Assembly (NCBI GenBank): GCA_044346175.1
Contig: JBIIZQ010000010.1
Coordinates: 9,749-73,748, forward strand
Direction: 5' to 3'
DNA: 64,000 bases
DNA from: JBJTUH01 sp044346175
GTDB lineage: Bacteria; Cyanobacteriota; Vampirovibrionia; Vampirovibrionales; JAJTHC01
The translations under genes were made by a program, and so were the position numbers. The notes below the pieces were generated by a model. The model was not told where the DNA came from and made no database searches. It saw only the letters and a list, made by a program, of their open reading frames with translations. Each line of letters begins with the position of its first letter. Position 1 is the first letter of the stretch. Shown piece after piece: positions 18,101-25,712 of this stretch.

Positions 18101-18767
18101 ACAGCCCTGCAATCACAGCCTCAAAATAACAAGGCTTTTTATAGTGTTCAGGCATGCCTTGGCATAAGGGATGAGCCTCAATTTTCTTTGTATAATTGCC
18201 TACAAGTTCCATTTCATCTTTGTCTTCTTCAGATTCTTTTTCCTTATCAGAAGAGCCTTTTACTGCTTTTTTTTGCCAAGGCACTGCCTCATACCCACGG
18301 CGTTGAATGGCATGATGAAACGCCTTAAAGTACTGCCAATCTTCAAGCGGTGTCCCGTCGGGGTTGGCAATGCCTTCTAAAATAGCCACACGCAAGCCCA
18401 CACTATTGCAAAGCTTGCTTTTTTTAGTGGTTTGCCACTGCCAGCGTTTATCACCCACTGGCAAACTCCCCAAACCATACACGGCTTCCCACATATGCCT
18501 AAAGTAGGTTTCACGAGCTTTGTGGGCTAAACGGGTGCGTATTTGCCGTCTACGCCCAGGAAGCCCACGCTCGGTTAAAGAAGCATGGGTAGATGGCACC
18601 AAGCGTACCCCCACCGCTGTTGGGTCGACTTTATCAGGGTTATCCTCACGCACACAATACCCCAACGACTCCAAGCCGAGGTCATACGCAAAAACGTACT
18701 TAGGCTTTTGAGCTTCTTGCAAAGTAGCAACATCATGAGCGAGAGGGTGCAATAGGATTGTGTTCAT
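15192..18767 (-). CDS. cas9: CRISPR-associated endonuclease Cas9 (type II, compact)
   Basis: RNA-guided DNA endonuclease of 1191 residues. RuvC-I has the catalytic Asp in FAYDLGLESLGYCV (D29), an arginine-rich bridge helix follows (GLPGRRRQIRTRLAHKAR), RuvC-II is YVVLEFARSDN (E611), HNH is WEIEHVVPSS with H690 and the downstream NKEKGKRTPYEW, and RuvC-III is RHHGVDAYML (H856, D859). All four nuclease elements are intact, so it should be catalytically competent. The HNH motif has Glu where most have Asp (EIEH versus DIDH). The segment RFDNRIIAKC and the LExEHxVP-like HNH layout remind me of the Opitutaceae TAV5-type Cas9; this is from memory and should be checked by alignment. The size suits subtype II-C. 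No cas1, cas2, csn2, cas4 or repeat array is seen in the window. Confidence 0.95.
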   Translation of the reverse strand: MNTILLHPLAHDVATLQEAQKPKYVFAYDLGLESLGYCVREDNPDKVDPTAVGVRLVPSTHASLTERGLPGRRRQIRTRLAHKARETYFRHMWEAVYGLGSLPVGDKRWQWQTTKKSKLCNSVGLRVAILEGIANPDGTPLEDWQYFKAFHHAIQRRGYEAVPWQKKAVKGSSDKEKESEEDKDEMELVGNYTKKIEAHPLCQGMPEHYKKPCYFEAVIAGLWHWENPNTLRSRIPSHADKVRIERCSAPRQPVVQELTALFECLQKARPHIEGLHKPAALEQFLYGRSGEFCASYHAMQKNAISALKPYAKFRGSNRAYKVKDASEKALPLFQGQAFPFEWEGVLSQKVARFDNRIIAKCALIRRLNVARAKKDDDAYKPAGVKWSVVNDAKALMLLKNLRFTDRNYTSRGLTSGELFAVWDAFVNDKQDTLSAVWLNKHLPELANAVSYKNDQAKKQYAQFENWKPSSDGRSSLSRPAAYLLKELILSGQSPEIFIQTFLEAGHYPTPCKRTGEILYREFSDDGRTGLMRADLIDFAKGMGWDTPWESLSLGDRRDEFLNEPLSVREKQIHKLIATCRNNLVRNRLQLFFNFFKTQVKAYGTPSYVVLEFARSDNALNGNHKKKEIEKRQKEHAVINKRHEEYLVTHGIPVMGKNIRTLALWEEQGKICLYTGKTIDNPFDSQWEIEHVVPSSIAGTSKRENLVLACSIANKEKGKRTPYEWLKQKGEQPWQQYQGRIETIKTLSKKKKSLLSSENARELIDSYNGLADTSYLSRLVQQVVHLYCNKGVGAADQDRFVYVAHGTHTNLIAKRLNAYQYLYDATDKIEWEVLATYPNGEVKYQYAKKNRANKRHHGVDAYMLSFFRHFFGSEKCEETGAMITVFKPGYITNTLRDALEPTTRRIVPINIKRNKIDLDPKDTVYGIRDEKYVDKKGQERDAYHLIGRSRITQKDIDSMRDKALAEALKGLPKEAWKTVKEMGSTSVVLHEDQTVFHPRFKTPVRQASKATYNLKNEPYKDTELSRTENGRYQIVNYGDVTDVMAKEALATRERERRNKGKKERGLQGLAFKCSKSAIGQVLYKEGKTWKVQPLYTHINRQVLLENLKAKYELYCDAEGQPMVFNTGCYIQVQRSHPKLEDKGIYPHVPYELSSLKSSGQLDLKMLDYKPAVSGLIEAGLSLYTPDNAKVMV

Positions 18768-18860
18768 GCCAAGGAAACCTTATGTACTGAGTATCTTTAA
18801 CCATGCGGGTTGTTTAAATTAAGATGATAGCCATGGTGCCACACAGTTATTTTAAGAAGG

Positions 18861-18869
18861 ATTATACCA
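18861..18869 (-). promoter_or_regulatory. extended -10 promoter of cas9
   Basis: Read on the minus strand, the sequence is TGGTATAAT, a perfect extended -10 element, with no clear -35. Transcription would start near 18854, leaving a leader of about 87 bases before the cas9 ATG. In that leader TTAAATTAA (18823-18831 region) and TTATTTTAA (about 18848-18854) form an imperfect inverted repeat. Confidence 0.5.
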
Positions 18870-18969
18870 TAAAACATCAAAAGACGAACAAAAGCATTAG
18901 CTTAGCACAAGGTAATCGAAAGATACCATTTTTAGATGCAAGCTTCAATGTGTATGAGAACGGATGCTT

Positions 18970-20307
18970 TTAAACATCCTCACCTTGATTAACTTGGTTA
19001 AATACCTGCTGGTTGAGGAGGGTGTTTAACGTGGTGACGGCATGGGCATGCGTCAAGCCACCTTGAATAAAGAGCGTATAGGGCGGACGCAAGGGGGCAT
19101 CAGCAGAAAGCTCAATGCTGGAGCCATCTATAAACGTACCACCCGCCATAATCACAGGGCTTTCATACCCTGGTACTACGGCTGGCTCGGGAGTCACATA
19201 ACTACTTACGGGGCTACATGCCTGAATGGCACGGCATACGGCTTGGATTTCCTCACCACTACTCAGATACAGCGTTTGAATAATATCGCTTCTCACGGTT
19301 GTGTCCATTGCAGGCAAAGCACGGTACCCCAACTGATGAAACACATGGGCAAAAAGCGACATCCCCTTGAGTGCCTCAGCCACAACCCCCGGTGCAAGAA
19401 ACAACCCTTGAAGCATCAAGCGGGTCATGTCAAAGAGATACCCACCCTCACGCCCAATCCCTGGACACGTAAGCACTTCACTACAGGCTTCCACTAAGTC
19501 TGTCCGACCCACAATATAGCCCCCAGCGGGTACAATCCCACCCCCTGGGTTTTTAATCAGGCTACCCGCCATGAGGTCAGCCCCCACAGCCGTGGGTTCT
19601 TGGGTTTCTACAAACTCACCATAACAGTTATCCACCGCAATGATAACCTCAGCGTGACACGCCCGAATACGGGCAAATAATGCCTGTAACTCAGGAATTG
19701 AAAGACTCTTACGGGTACTGTACCCTCTGGAGCGTTGCACATAAACCACCTTGGCTTGACGTATCAGTGCCTCTTGCTCAGACGTAAAAGCAGGCGCAAG
19801 GGTTTGCCCCTCCTCCTCAAAAATAGAGGTTTCTTGATACACCACGCCACGACCTATTAAGGAGTTAGGTTGAGGCTTGCCTTCTCCTAAGCCAATCACA
19901 GGCTCTAGGGTGTCATAGGGATGTCCTGTTAAGCAAAGCATCACATCCCCTGAAGCCAACACACCATGAAGCATCACGGCTAAGGCATGCGTCCCCGAAA
20001 CAATATGCGGACGCACTAAGCCCGCTTGAGCCTGCAGAGCATGGGCAAACACGGCATCCAAAACATCACGCCCCATGTCGTTATGCCCGTAACCCGTCAC
20101 ACAGTAAAAATGCTCTTCCCCCAAACGATGCCGCTGCATGCCCTCTAACACACGTTGAAACGTGATGTACTGGGTGGCTTCTATCGACTCCCACAAATGC
20201 GTACGTCCGTACCGCAAAGCTTCACGCACCACAGGGTGAAGGGACACACTATCAGAAGAAGACGAGGCAGAGGCAGAAGAAGAAGCGTACATGGCATTGA
20301 GCATCAT
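18970..20307 (-). CDS. PLP enzyme, methionine gamma-lyase/aluminium-resistance family
   Basis: Fold-type I PLP enzyme of the aluminium resistance protein family, annotated in many genomes as methionine gamma-lyase-like. Visible motifs are GYGHNDMGRDVLD, VSGTHALAVMLHG, VDNCYGEFVE and the PLP lysine in AGSLIKNPGGGI (K252), with the glycine-rich GYIVGR after it. Length 445 exceeds the family's ~410, mainly through a Ser/Ala-rich N-terminal extension (MYASSSASASSSS). Substrate is unproven. Several ATGs lie at the start (MMLNAM). Confidence 0.85.
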   Translation of the reverse strand: MMLNAMYASSSASASSSSDSVSLHPVVREALRYGRTHLWESIEATQYITFQRVLEGMQRHRLGEEHFYCVTGYGHNDMGRDVLDAVFAHALQAQAGLVRPHIVSGTHALAVMLHGVLASGDVMLCLTGHPYDTLEPVIGLGEGKPQPNSLIGRGVVYQETSIFEEEGQTLAPAFTSEQEALIRQAKVVYVQRSRGYSTRKSLSIPELQALFARIRACHAEVIIAVDNCYGEFVETQEPTAVGADLMAGSLIKNPGGGIVPAGGYIVGRTDLVEACSEVLTCPGIGREGGYLFDMTRLMLQGLFLAPGVVAEALKGMSLFAHVFHQLGYRALPAMDTTVRSDIIQTLYLSSGEEIQAVCRAIQACSPVSSYVTPEPAVVPGYESPVIMAGGTFIDGSSIELSADAPLRPPYTLFIQGGLTHAHAVTTLNTLLNQQVFNQVNQGEDV

Positions 20308-20427
20308 TAGGTAAAAGTGGGGCTATCAAACAAAGAGCAGTAAGTTTCTCTCAGTATAAATCAAATAAATACCCCCTATAGCAACTGTATCAGTTTTCGG
20401 CAAGAATGATGTAAAAGTGTTTGAAGC

Positions 20428-20501
20428 GTAGGGGAGGGTTTGTAACCCTCCCGCTGGTTGGAATGTAGGCTTTTTCGGGAGGGTTTATAACCCTCCCCTA
20501 C
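20428..20501. repeat. family A nested palindromic repeat
   Basis: GTAGGGGAGGGTTTGTAACC (arm 20428-20453) and its counterpart ending GGGTTATAAACCCTCCC-type (20476-20501) are each self-complementary and also complementary to each other, separated by 22 bases. Recurs at 26572-26640 and 54037-54137, with decayed copies elsewhere. Confidence 0.85.
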
Positions 20502-20545
20502 GGCTCCCTGTATGGGTGCAAACCAGTTACACATGATAAACAACA

Positions 20546-20577
20546 AGCGACAGAAACGGGGTTTTCTGTCGCTTGTT
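20546..20577 (-). terminator. hairpin terminator for the 20613-20939 gene
   Basis: AAGCGACAGAAA pairs with TTTTCTGTCGCTT. On the minus strand the stem is followed by TTGTTTATC, a modest U-rich tail. Confidence 0.55.
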
Positions 20578-20612
20578 GCGTCAAATTAAACACGCACTGG
20601 GCATGTCATTCG

Positions 20613-20939
20613 TTATGCCATCGCCTTAAAGCCTTGAACGCCATCGTTGACGAACTTCCGAACGGTTTCCATCTCGGTTGTGATAGAGTCGAGCTGAATT
20701 TTAAGACGGTTTAAAGCAAGCTCAAAGCGCTTGTCTTGCTGCGATAAAGCCTGAAAGAGTAATTCTTGCCGTCGAATCACGTCTTGGTTAGGGTCAAGCG
20801 ACTGGAACGCCGAAATATACCTATCCATAATATTGGTGATACGCATCCGAGCCTGGTTAATCACCATCGACTCAAACTGAATATCCATTTTACGTGCAAT
20901 GAGGTAAAATAACCTCGCTGAACTTGCTGCTAACCCCAT
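20613..20939 (-). CDS. MGLAASSARL-type small helical protein
   Basis: 108 residues, almost entirely helical, starting MGLAASSARLFYLIARKMD and containing a Gln/Leu-rich coiled-coil part (residues 55-95). I associate this N-terminus (MGLAAS.ARLL..T.RK.DLE) with small conserved proteins of unknown function in Vampirovibrionia and some other poorly cultured bacteria. Here it has the longer version ending VNDGVQGFKAMA. Function unknown; a secretion- or flagellum-like assembly role has been guessed by analogy, which I cannot support. Confidence 0.6.
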   Translation of the reverse strand: MGLAASSARLFYLIARKMDIQFESMVINQARMRITNIMDRYISAFQSLDPNQDVIRRQELLFQALSQQDKRFELALNRLKIQLDSITTEMETVRKFVNDGVQGFKAMA

Positions 20940-21344
20940 AGCTGCAACGCTCCCCTGATGCGTGAAATAAAGTGTAAATTAAAAAGACAAGCCGATGCGT
21001 CCATACAATAACGCTAAAAGACCCCTTTGAAAGACCCCCTAATGGGTCTACAAAAGGATAAAAGCAATGTGTGATTACTTTAGTGCTAGCGTATCCAAAC
21101 GCATAAGGACGCAAGCGTTTATCAAGAGAGGCTTCACGAAATAGCCCTCTGGATACCCGCACAGAAGGGATAACACAAGGGATAACACACAAGCTTAAAG
21201 CTTCCTTAAATCGTACCGAACATGCACATAAGAGGGGTTTTATTCTTATAGAAAAACGCTATAATAGAGTCACTGATTTTATCTACCGACGCTACATCTC
21301 TTTTTCAGAAAACGGTTCTTTAATTCAAGAAAGGGTCAAAATAC
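20940..21344. other. intergenic region between divergent genes
   Basis: About 400 bases between two divergently transcribed genes. A TATAAT at 21260-21265 reads toward the plus-strand gene at 21345 (-35 weak). The tandem phrase GGGATAACACA occurs twice near 21168 and 21180. No coding signal stands out. Confidence 0.4.
21260..21265 (+). promoter_or_regulatory. -10 element upstream of the SprA-like gene
   Basis: Exact TATAAT, 80 bases before the first ATG; the -35 candidate TTTTAT at 21238-21243 is weak. Confidence 0.4.
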
Positions 21345-21818
21345 ATGATGATGATGATGATGGCCATCGGGGGCATTGGCGGTCATAACCAAGGCGGTGG
21401 TTACTGGACCTATCGTTTTGGTGCTTGGCAAGGGCAAGGTGCCACCTTGGATGATGCCAAGGCACAGGTACGTCAAAAAAGTCATCAGGCCGTTTATGCT
21501 CATGAACTTGCCCACAAACAAGCGGCGGGTCGTTTTGGAGGTGCCATAAGCCTTACAAAAAACAGTGACGGCATCACAGTCGCAGGGTCTGTGCCTGTGA
21601 AAATGCCAACCCTCAACGCAGCGAATCCACAAGAAACCATTGACCACGCCAAAACGGTCATGACAGCAGCCCTTGCACCAGATAGCTTGCCCACTGCCAA
21701 TGAAGCCCCTCTCTCAGATGCGGACCATGCCGTGCATGCCCAAGCACAAGCCATTTACTTCCAAGCACAACAACTGCTCCAAAAAAAGAAAAGCCAATCA
21801 GGCCCTGTGTTTAGCTAG
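21345..21818 (+). CDS. SprA-related putative metalloprotease
   Basis: 157 residues. The core VYAHELAHKQAAGRFGG carries a HExxH-type zinc motif (HELAH, residues 53-57). It is followed by SLTKNSDGITVAGSVPVKM, a Pro/Thr segment, AKTVMTAALAP and LSDADHAVHAQAQAI. This order matches the SprA-related/putative metalloprotease family (HEQAH, GPDGK.YAVGGEV, AALAP.PS..D), which I recognise by pattern. The gene begins with six consecutive ATG codons, so the exact start is ambiguous, and the N-terminus is Gly-rich with no signal peptide. Confidence 0.7.
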   Translation: MMMMMMAIGGIGGHNQGGGYWTYRFGAWQGQGATLDDAKAQVRQKSHQAVYAHELAHKQAAGRFGGAISLTKNSDGITVAGSVPVKMPTLNAANPQETIDHAKTVMTAALAPDSLPTANEAPLSDADHAVHAQAQAIYFQAQQLLQKKKSQSGPVFS

Positions 21819-21839
21819 GAGATAAAACCCTAAAAAAAA

Positions 21840-21868
21840 CCGTGAGGGTGCTTCATAGCACCTCACGG
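21840..21868 (-). terminator. intrinsic terminator of the 21928-23460 gene
   Basis: CCGTGAGGGTGC pairs with GCACCTCACGG; on the minus strand the hairpin is followed by a run of eight Ts. It lies between convergent genes. Confidence 0.75.
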
Positions 21869-21927
21869 CAAGGTTTGAGAGAGAGAAAAACTTTCATAAA
21901 ATCATCAATAAACGATAAATGCGGTGG

Positions 21928-23460
21928 TTAGTCATACTTGATTTGACTTAAACCCTGACCCGTCAAAAGAACCTCTTGTTTAGCCTGAAGTGCAAAATCT
22001 TTTCGTGACTGTGCATCGGCTTTGTAAGCAGGGCTAGACTGTATGCTTTTCAAGGTTTCTGGTGGAATAGGTGCCGTAAACTGGCTTGTAGGTGTAAGCA
22101 CCTCAAAACCCGCTTTTTCATCCGCAAGTTTGGCATTCAAGGCTCCGAGGGTAACTTCCTGCATGGTGCCATCCTTACTATAAACACGTGCCTTAGTGTC
22201 AGATGTTAAACGGTATTGATGCTGATTGGAAGAGGGACGCATGATGTCACCCTGAATAGGGATAGCAACCGTTTCAGTATTACCTTGAGCGGTTTTTATC
22301 TTAAGAACCACCTGTGCATTTTCATGCTTTTTTCCTTGCCCAGCGATACCATCTGTGACCACAACAGCTTTTGTTGTCCCTGATGCGTCAGGTAACACAA
22401 GCGATTGTAAGGTGGCAAGCTTAGGGTCGGAAAATAACTTAGGCATGCCTTGGTTCAGTACAGAAGCTTGATGAACATACCCCCCTGAGGGCAACCTTAA
22501 GTTGGCAGAGGTCGTTTGATTCTGTTTATCCTTAAAGCCAAACGTCACTTTAGAAAGGTCTGGGGTTTGTCCTAGCAAACGTGTTGCTGGATTATACTGG
22601 CGTACAGGGTCAGTCGTCGTCTCGGCAAGAAGGTTTTGGGGTTTATCTGTCTTATTCTGAGGCAACACCGTTAAACTGCTACGTCCTGTAATAGGCAAAT
22701 CAAGAGGGAAGGCATCTCGTTGTAACACCACCGTACGTGTGCCACGAGTACTATCGTTTGTTGTATCCGTTAAACTACTCAAGGGGGTCGTCACATTCGC
22801 CACAAGACGATTATCTCCTTGACGACGAATACTTGTCACCTCACCTTGAATCCCTCGGCTATTCAAAAACTGCTGTGTTTGTTGCTTATTTTGTTCTGTT
22901 TGTAGCTGTGTATTAGGTGTCGCTAAAAGTTGACGAGTGGCAACATTATCTTGCCCTGCTTTAACACCCGCAACACCCACTGTAAGGGCTGCTAAACCAC
23001 CCACTGTAAGGGCCGTTGTCGTTGCGATTTCTTTCGCAGCTTGTCCTCTACCACCTAACGATGCTTTATGACGAGCATCACTTAAAACCCTGGCAGCATC
23101 TTCAGCCTTAGTCGTACGATTTCCCGTCAAAAGGCGTTCAGCCTTACGTAAAGCACCTGCCTTGACAGGATTCGTTTCCAAGCCATCCACCGCCTGTTGC
23201 AAGGTGCCAGAACCTGAAACATACTGTCTAAAAAACGCTCTTTGCTGAGGCCCTAAATGAGTAATCGCTTGCTTGGCGGTATCGGGTACGGCATTTTCTC
23301 CCTGTACTAACCGACGCAAAACACCCGTCCCAGGCATCCGCATCAATCGTGCGGCACCATGTGCCTCTCGACGAGCTTGGTTCACGTGTTGTGCTAAATC
23401 CTGAACAGTTGTAGCAGTTTTTTGTACCGTGCGGGTGACATTAGGGATACTTATCATCAT
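21928..23460 (-). CDS. hypothetical protein with one central hydrophobic segment, ~510 aa
   Basis: Unrecognised. The N-terminal third is basic and helical (RREAHGAARLMRMPGTGVL); a single hydrophobic stretch ATTTALTVGGLAALTVGVAG lies near residue 150. The C-terminal half is rich in Gln, Thr, Asn and Ser with beta-like repeats (LRLPSGGYVHQASV, VVLKIKTAQGNTETVAIPI). I prefer the tandem ATG at 23460 to the TTG at 23484. The composition suggests a surface-exposed or secreted protein anchored in the membrane, which is inferred. Confidence 0.55.
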   Translation of the reverse strand: MMISIPNVTRTVQKTATTVQDLAQHVNQARREAHGAARLMRMPGTGVLRRLVQGENAVPDTAKQAITHLGPQQRAFFRQYVSGSGTLQQAVDGLETNPVKAGALRKAERLLTGNRTTKAEDAARVLSDARHKASLGGRGQAAKEIATTTALTVGGLAALTVGVAGVKAGQDNVATRQLLATPNTQLQTEQNKQQTQQFLNSRGIQGEVTSIRRQGDNRLVANVTTPLSSLTDTTNDSTRGTRTVVLQRDAFPLDLPITGRSSLTVLPQNKTDKPQNLLAETTTDPVRQYNPATRLLGQTPDLSKVTFGFKDKQNQTTSANLRLPSGGYVHQASVLNQGMPKLFSDPKLATLQSLVLPDASGTTKAVVVTDGIAGQGKKHENAQVVLKIKTAQGNTETVAIPIQGDIMRPSSNQHQYRLTSDTKARVYSKDGTMQEVTLGALNAKLADEKAGFEVLTPTSQFTAPIPPETLKSIQSSPAYKADAQSRKDFALQAKQEVLLTGQGLSQIKYD

Positions 23461-23876
23461 CAGTTTTACACTCTCAATCTTCAATCAATCATATGGGAGG
23501 GGTTTTGAGGCTTTGAGATATCTTCAAGGGATACGCTTCTTCATTAAGTAGCTCAAATCCACTGCACTATCAGGGGTCATGACACCCCCTTATTGGTTCG
23601 TGGTGGGGTTATCCAACCTCATCTATCTATTTAAATCTATCTATTTAATTTCTATGTTTAAGGTTCAGAGAGAAGCTTTGGTTAGCTTACTTCTTGCTTG
23701 ATTCAATAAACACGCTCACGCCCCTGAAATTGCGTGCTTTAGTTTAGCGTTCAAGCACATACAATGGCAAGGGCTAGCAGAAGGGCAAACCTCACGGCAA
23801 TCGCATCTAAAAGAGCCATTCTCCTCCAACTTGAGGATAATACGTACGACTTACACTGGCATTCATAAAACCGCTT
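23461..23876. other. intergenic region with a tandem 14-mer
   Basis: Non-coding between two minus-strand genes. It has a short hairpin GGGGT/ACCCC near 23570 and an exact tandem duplication at 23621-23648. Confidence 0.5.
23621..23648. repeat. tandem 14-base duplication
   Basis: ATCTATCTATTTAA occurs twice back to back without mismatch. Confidence 0.9.
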
Positions 23877-25340
23877 TTAAGCTTTGGACGGAGCCGACGC
23901 AGTGGGTGCCTGTTTGGGTGCTGGCTTCACTCGAACATCCTCAATGCCCAAATCAAAAAAATGTTTTTTTGAAAAAGCCTGTACAGACTCAAGTCCCAGT
24001 CGCTCATCTAACTGCTGACGTTCACGCTTGAAGGCGTTACGTGAAGTTTGGTGAGCTTCTTTTCTTTGTGTCAAATGGGCAACTTTAGATTGAAGTTTCG
24101 CTTGAGTCTGAGGGTCTGTAGTATTCGCAAGCTGTTCTTGAGCGTCTTCAAGTTGATTACCAATAAGATACTTTTTTTCCCCTGCATGCCCTTCCTTAGA
24201 GGTCAATTGTCGGTATGCAGAAGGTTTACGGTACGTGGTAAAGGTATCCGCTAAACTTCCTTGCTTTGAAAACTGCCCTGTTAAAAAGGCTTGTCGTTGC
24301 TTATAAACCTCATAATCAGCATCTGTTTTTGCTTTGGGGAAGCGGGTATCAATATCCCCCCAACGGGCATAACCTTCAGGATAATTTGAAAACCCTTTTT
24401 GGGCAACCTGCTCTGCCACTTGGGTACGTAATCCGTCTATTTCTGTATCAGGTGTTTTATAATGACGGTTATTTAAAGCACTCAAGTCAATCCGAATAGG
24501 GCCCACTTTATGGACAGTGCCATCGGGGTCTTTCATTTGCACAAGCGGACGACCCATACGGTTTTGATTCAATCGCCAATCACCTGTATCATTAGGACGG
24601 AAAAACTCATCATGAAATGTGAGCGCTTCTTTGTTGCCTCTCACCTGCACGTCCTCAAGCCGTTTGCCTGAGCGGTTCTTTAATAGAGCATCAGGTGCAA
24701 TATACTCCCCTAACACTTGATAGCCCGAGGTATCCCCTAAACGCTGATGCGAACTCATATAAACGCCTTGAGCGTTTTTTGTAGCACCTTGTCCATGAGT
24801 CACGTAATTCCCAATAGCGGTTTCTTCTGTAAAGAAATGGTCAAGATTCCGACCATTCATAATAGATTGCTTAAACGTGGCAAGAGGTTTATCAGGGGTA
24901 TTGGCATCCGCCATTTGCCAGACATGACCATTAGAGCCATTCCCAAGATGTTTGAATGCAATACGTTTCCCGGCGAACACGGCTGTAAAGTCACTCAAAT
25001 TACCCGCTGCATCATCCGCCTCAAAACTAAACTCATTTTGGACGGCATTGAGAAACTGCCCCAAACGTTTACTGGATACCGTCAGGTCTGTTTCATCAGC
25101 GTGAGGAAAAAGCGTATGTAGCACGCCAGCTTTTTGACCATACACATGACTCGGACTCATATCCATGACCTGCCGAGCCTGTTTAGAACTCAACAGATGC
25201 TTTTGCAGAACATGCGTCACAGGATTTTTACTGGCACCTAGTCCAAAATCAGGCAATTGTTGCAAGGCATCTTTTACCGCTTGAAAGCTAGGTGTGCGAG
25301 GTTGCATGGTTTTTATGGGCGAAAACATACCAACAATCAT
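23877..25340 (-). CDS. protein with protein-kinase-like motifs, ~487 aa
   Basis: No family is recognised outright, but the order of motifs suggests a kinase fold. A glycine-rich loop, KHLGNGSNGHVWQMAD (residues 130-145), is followed by LATFKQS (K157, beta-3 lysine position), an acidic helix FFTEETAIGNYV (E172/E173, alpha-C Glu), then GDWRLNQNRM (D254 with nearby Asn, catalytic-loop-like) and PIRIDLSAL (D285, DFG-like position). The His of HRD is absent. The C-terminal third is a charged helical region (LEDAQEQLANTTDPQTQAKLQ). I chose ATG 25340, preceded by AGGA about 8 bases away; TTG 25379 is also open. Kinase activity and target are unproven. Confidence 0.5.
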   Translation of the reverse strand: MIVGMFSPIKTMQPRTPSFQAVKDALQQLPDFGLGASKNPVTHVLQKHLLSSKQARQVMDMSPSHVYGQKAGVLHTLFPHADETDLTVSSKRLGQFLNAVQNEFSFEADDAAGNLSDFTAVFAGKRIAFKHLGNGSNGHVWQMADANTPDKPLATFKQSIMNGRNLDHFFTEETAIGNYVTHGQGATKNAQGVYMSSHQRLGDTSGYQVLGEYIAPDALLKNRSGKRLEDVQVRGNKEALTFHDEFFRPNDTGDWRLNQNRMGRPLVQMKDPDGTVHKVGPIRIDLSALNNRHYKTPDTEIDGLRTQVAEQVAQKGFSNYPEGYARWGDIDTRFPKAKTDADYEVYKQRQAFLTGQFSKQGSLADTFTTYRKPSAYRQLTSKEGHAGEKKYLIGNQLEDAQEQLANTTDPQTQAKLQSKVAHLTQRKEAHQTSRNAFKRERQQLDERLGLESVQAFSKKHFFDLGIEDVRVKPAPKQAPTASAPSKA

Positions 25341-25712
25341 GGGACATCCTACTCTTTTGACTAACATGATTAGGGTCAAGAAAGAAAAATAAAAAGCTTA
25401 AAAAAATAAAAACAAAATAAAGTGCAAATTGTCTTAAAGTCAGGCAATATGCGTTGCAGGGTCTATGACACCTCAGCTTCTGGATTCCGCAACTTCGTGC
25501 GGAATGACGCAACAGCTCAACATCCCCGCAAACATCGCAAGTCAAATAGGTTTCATACAAGTAAGCGTGGTATCATGCGATATTCACGAAGCTTCGGCAT
25601 CCATAATCGGCATCCATCCATTGCCATCTCCTTATGTAGAAGGAGAGGATTTATAACCCTCCCTCTTACTAAACTTAATAAAAGCAACTAGGCAAGACTT
25701 GCTGTTTTTATT
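25341..25712. other. intergenic region with repeat remnants
   Basis: Between divergent genes. It contains one family B palindrome (25481-25508) and a decayed piece of family A near 25641-25668. Nothing coding is seen. Confidence 0.5.
25481..25508. repeat. family B palindromic repeat
   Basis: TGGATTCCGCAACTTCGTGC followed by GGAATGAC; the GGATTCCGCA/TGCGGAAT arms pair. The same GGATTCCG...CGGAATGAC layout is found at 32844, 54155, 38931 and 63209. Confidence 0.8.

Larger units (their letters stand above)
20308..20612. other. intergenic region with nested palindrome and hairpin
   Basis: Holds one complete family A repeat (20428-20501) and a separate hairpin at 20546-20577. Otherwise AT-rich with no coding signal. 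Confidence 0.6.

Noticed and set aside
18768..18969. CRISPR repeat or array near cas9
   Set aside because: No direct repeats of 25-40 bases with regular spacing were found there or in 15076-15191; the candidate GTTGTTTAAATTAAG-like string occurs once.
21336..21647. His-rich minus-strand frame ending HHHHHVF
   Set aside because: It is the reverse complement of the (ATG)6 start of the SprA-like gene.
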